This document shows, one piece after another, positions 6,853 through 8,005 of a DNA stretch of 8,005 nucleotides. Below the pieces are notes generated by a model. It was not told where the DNA came from. It did not search any database and saw only the letters and a list, made by a program, of their open reading frames with translations. The stretch covers positions 1-8,005 of the forward strand of contig DUEQ01000023.1 in the NCBI GenBank assembly GCA_011192085.1, in the 5' to 3' direction. The stretch comes from Caldilineae bacterium (GTDB lineage Bacteria > Chloroflexota > Anaerolineae > J102). Numbering within the stretch: position 1 is the stretch's first letter; every line of letters begins with the position of its first letter. Position numbers and translations under genes: made by a program.

Positions 6853-7843
6853 GCTGCTGTCCCTCATTCCTTTGCTTATCCTGCTGGGCGGATGCGGGCA
6901 GGTCATCACCAAACCCACGCCCACGCCATTCTCCCCCGCGCCCACGGCCACGCCCGACCGATTCACGCCCGCCCCCTCCCCCACAGTGACGCCTACCGCC
7001 ACGCCCCTTCCCGCCACGCCCAATCCCTCGCCCACCCCCACGCCCGAGCCCACCCCCATCATCCACACCCTCCAGGCGGGCGACACCCTCATCGGGCTGG
7101 CGCGGCGTTATGGCGTCACCGTCCAGGCCATCCAGGAAGCCAACGGCATCACTGACCCGCGCGGGCTGCTGGCAGGCCAGCAGATCATCATCCCCCTCGA
7201 TCCCGAAGCCCGACTGGGCGCGGGTGGCGAGCCTACGCCCGAGCCCACGCCTCCGCCCATCCGCATCGGCCCCCTCGCCTTCAGTGCTCAGGCCGATGGG
7301 CTGTGGGCGTTCGGACAAGCGCTTCTGTCGGAGGGGGAGCCGCTGGAGCATGTGGTCGTCCAGGTGGATCTGCTGGACGCCGATGGGGCCATGGTCGCCA
7401 GCGTCCAGGCGCCCCTCTTGCAGGACATGCTCCTCCCCCGGGAGGATGCCGGATTCTTCGTGGTCCGCTTTACGCCCCGCCCGCCCTCCTTCGACCGGTA
7501 TCAGAGCCGCGTCGTCAACGCCAACCCGGCCCATACGGCATTTCACCATCGCGAGCTGGCCGTACGCCATGTGCTGATTCAGGACGCGGGTGAATCGGTG
7601 TATCTGCTTTCCGGCGAGGTGACGAACGTCGGAAAGGATCCCACTTACGAGACGGCGGTGATCGTCGCCCTGTTGGACGAACAGGGCCAGGTGACAGGCT
7701 TGCGCAAGGTCGCGACAACGCCGCCCGACATTCAGCCGGGCGAGACAGCGTTCTTCTCCGTCGAACTCATCCCCATCCACCTTCCCGTTGCCGATTACCG
7801 TCTTCTGGCGGAAGGTCATCGCAACTTGACGCCCGATGAGTGA
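6842..7843 (+). CDS. LysM-domain lipoprotein with Thr/Pro-rich linkers
   Basis: A 333-residue exported lipoprotein starting at GTG. A hydrophobic signal (about 4-17) ends in the lipobox-like LGGC, with Cys18 as the lipidation site. A Thr/Pro-rich linker (24-73, TPTP-type repeats) leads to one LysM domain (about 74-118: HTLQAGDTLIGLARRYGVTV ... NGI ... GLLAGQQIIIP), which in known proteins binds peptidoglycan or chitin-like GlcNAc glycans. A second short Pro/Thr linker (130-139) precedes two beta-rich segments (about 141-228 and 238-326). Both have the look of FxLYD-type extracellular domains; the second has GEVTNVGKDPTYETAVIVALLDEQGQV. It overlaps the GT2 gene by 11 nt and the acyltransferase gene by 8 nt. 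It probably anchors outside the membrane and contacts the wall or the glycan made nearby. LysM and lipoprotein calls are strong; the C-terminal domains are tentative. Confidence 0.88.
   Translation: MFSRLLSLIPLLILLGGCGQVITKPTPTPFSPAPTATPDRFTPAPSPTVTPTATPLPATPNPSPTPTPEPTPIIHTLQAGDTLIGLARRYGVTVQAIQEANGITDPRGLLAGQQIIIPLDPEARLGAGGEPTPEPTPPPIRIGPLAFSAQADGLWAFGQALLSEGEPLEHVVVQVDLLDADGAMVASVQAPLLQDMLLPREDAGFFVVRFTPRPPSFDRYQSRVVNANPAHTAFHHRELAVRHVLIQDAGESVYLLSGEVTNVGKDPTYETAVIVALLDEQGQVTGLRKVATTPPDIQPGETAFFSVELIPIHLPVADYRLLAEGHRNLTPDE
7031..7057 (-). other. G-quadruplex-capable tract on the template strand
   Basis: Five C-runs on the plus strand (7031-7033, 7035-7039, 7043-7045, 7049-7051, 7053-7057) are separated by 1, 3, 3 and 1 bases. 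On the minus strand these become G-runs fitting the G3+ N1-7 pattern with one run to spare. The tract encodes part of the Thr/Pro linker of the lipoprotein, so it may be only a by-product of Pro codons. Folding is not shown. Confidence 0.4.
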
Positions 7844-8005
7844 ACCGATCTCCCAGGCCATCAAGACTCCATGGGGTTGGACAGTCGTCCAGCGCGTGCT
7901 GCGCGCGTTGCTGAAACTGCTGGTGAAGCTCGATGTGCAAGGGCTGGAGCGCATGCCCCATCGCGGCCCAGCCATCATCACGCCCAATCATGTCGACTGG
8001 TTGGA
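7836..8005 (+). CDS. PlsC-like 1-acyl-glycerol-phosphate acyltransferase, 5' part
   Basis: Only the first 56 codons and two bases of the next are in the window; the gene continues past its edge. The reading frame gives MSEPISQAIKTPWGWTVVQR, then a hydrophobic-basic helix and LDVQGLERMPHRGPAIITPNHVDWL. The end is the start of the PlsC catalytic motif HX4D: His52 followed by four residues, and the cut codon (GA-) encodes Asp or Glu, fitting the expected Asp57. The phrase GLE-x-MP-x-x-GPAIITPNH is typical of LPLAT/PlsC enzymes, which acylate lysophosphatidate or related lipids at the inner membrane face. The ATG overlaps the stop of the lipoprotein gene by 8 nt (ATGAGTGA), so it is likely translationally coupled in the same operon. 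Exact acceptor lipid unknown. Confidence 0.85.
   Translation, partial: MSEPISQAIKTPWGWTVVQRVLRALLKLLVKLDVQGLERMPHRGPAIITPNHVDWL

Noticed and set aside
6710..7987. A 425-codon minus-strand open frame opposite the lipoprotein gene
   Set aside because: Its Arg/Gly-rich runs are the reverse complement of the Pro/Thr linker. It covers three plus-strand genes with real motifs.

Overview
The window looks like a piece of a GC-rich bacterial chromosome, most plausibly from the Chloroflexota (Anaerolineae or Caldilineae-like). The genes sampled are roughly 60-65% GC. One gene encodes a lipoprotein with Thr/Pro-repeat linkers around a LysM domain, a style common in that phylum. None of the seven genes has a clear, well-placed Shine-Dalgarno sequence. 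The phylum assignment is inference; no rRNA or marker gene is present.

Layout. Positions 1-415 hold no convincing gene; this stretch is only about 52% GC and contains a short phased repeat. On the minus strand, 416-1159 encodes a YfcE-like metallophosphoesterase. A compact divergent promoter region (1160-1264) separates it from a plus-strand pair joined by an 8-nt overlap: a GT4 glycosyltransferase (1265-2422) and a polyprenyl glycosylphosphotransferase that starts exopolysaccharide or glycan assembly (2415-3842). A spacer of about 255 bp (3843-4097) follows, made of tandem hairpins, a heptanucleotide tandem repeat and a perfect GC-rich palindrome. The second plus-strand cluster contains an M20 metallohydrolase of YgeY/ArgE type (4098-5342), a membrane GT2 synthase of the cellulose/mannan-synthase type (5359-6852), a LysM lipoprotein (6842-7843), and the start of a PlsC-like acyltransferase (7836 to the window edge). 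The last four genes are 16 nt apart or overlap, so they are probably one transcript.

How the genes fit together. The theme is the cell envelope. The phosphotransferase loads a sugar phosphate on undecaprenyl phosphate, and the GT4 enzyme probably extends it. The GT2 enzyme should polymerise or transfer a sugar at the membrane. The lipoprotein probably sits outside the membrane and binds peptidoglycan or a related glycan. The acyltransferase belongs to phospholipid or glycolipid synthesis. The M20 hydrolase and the phosphoesterase have no obvious link to the rest beyond position.

No wholly new system is evident. The points most worth a second look are the divergent promoters that appear to place transcription starts on the start codons (leaderless mRNAs), a Glu-to-Lys change at an expected metal-ligand position of the M20 enzyme, the repeat-built spacer before that gene, and the uncharacterised GT2-LysM-PlsC cluster.
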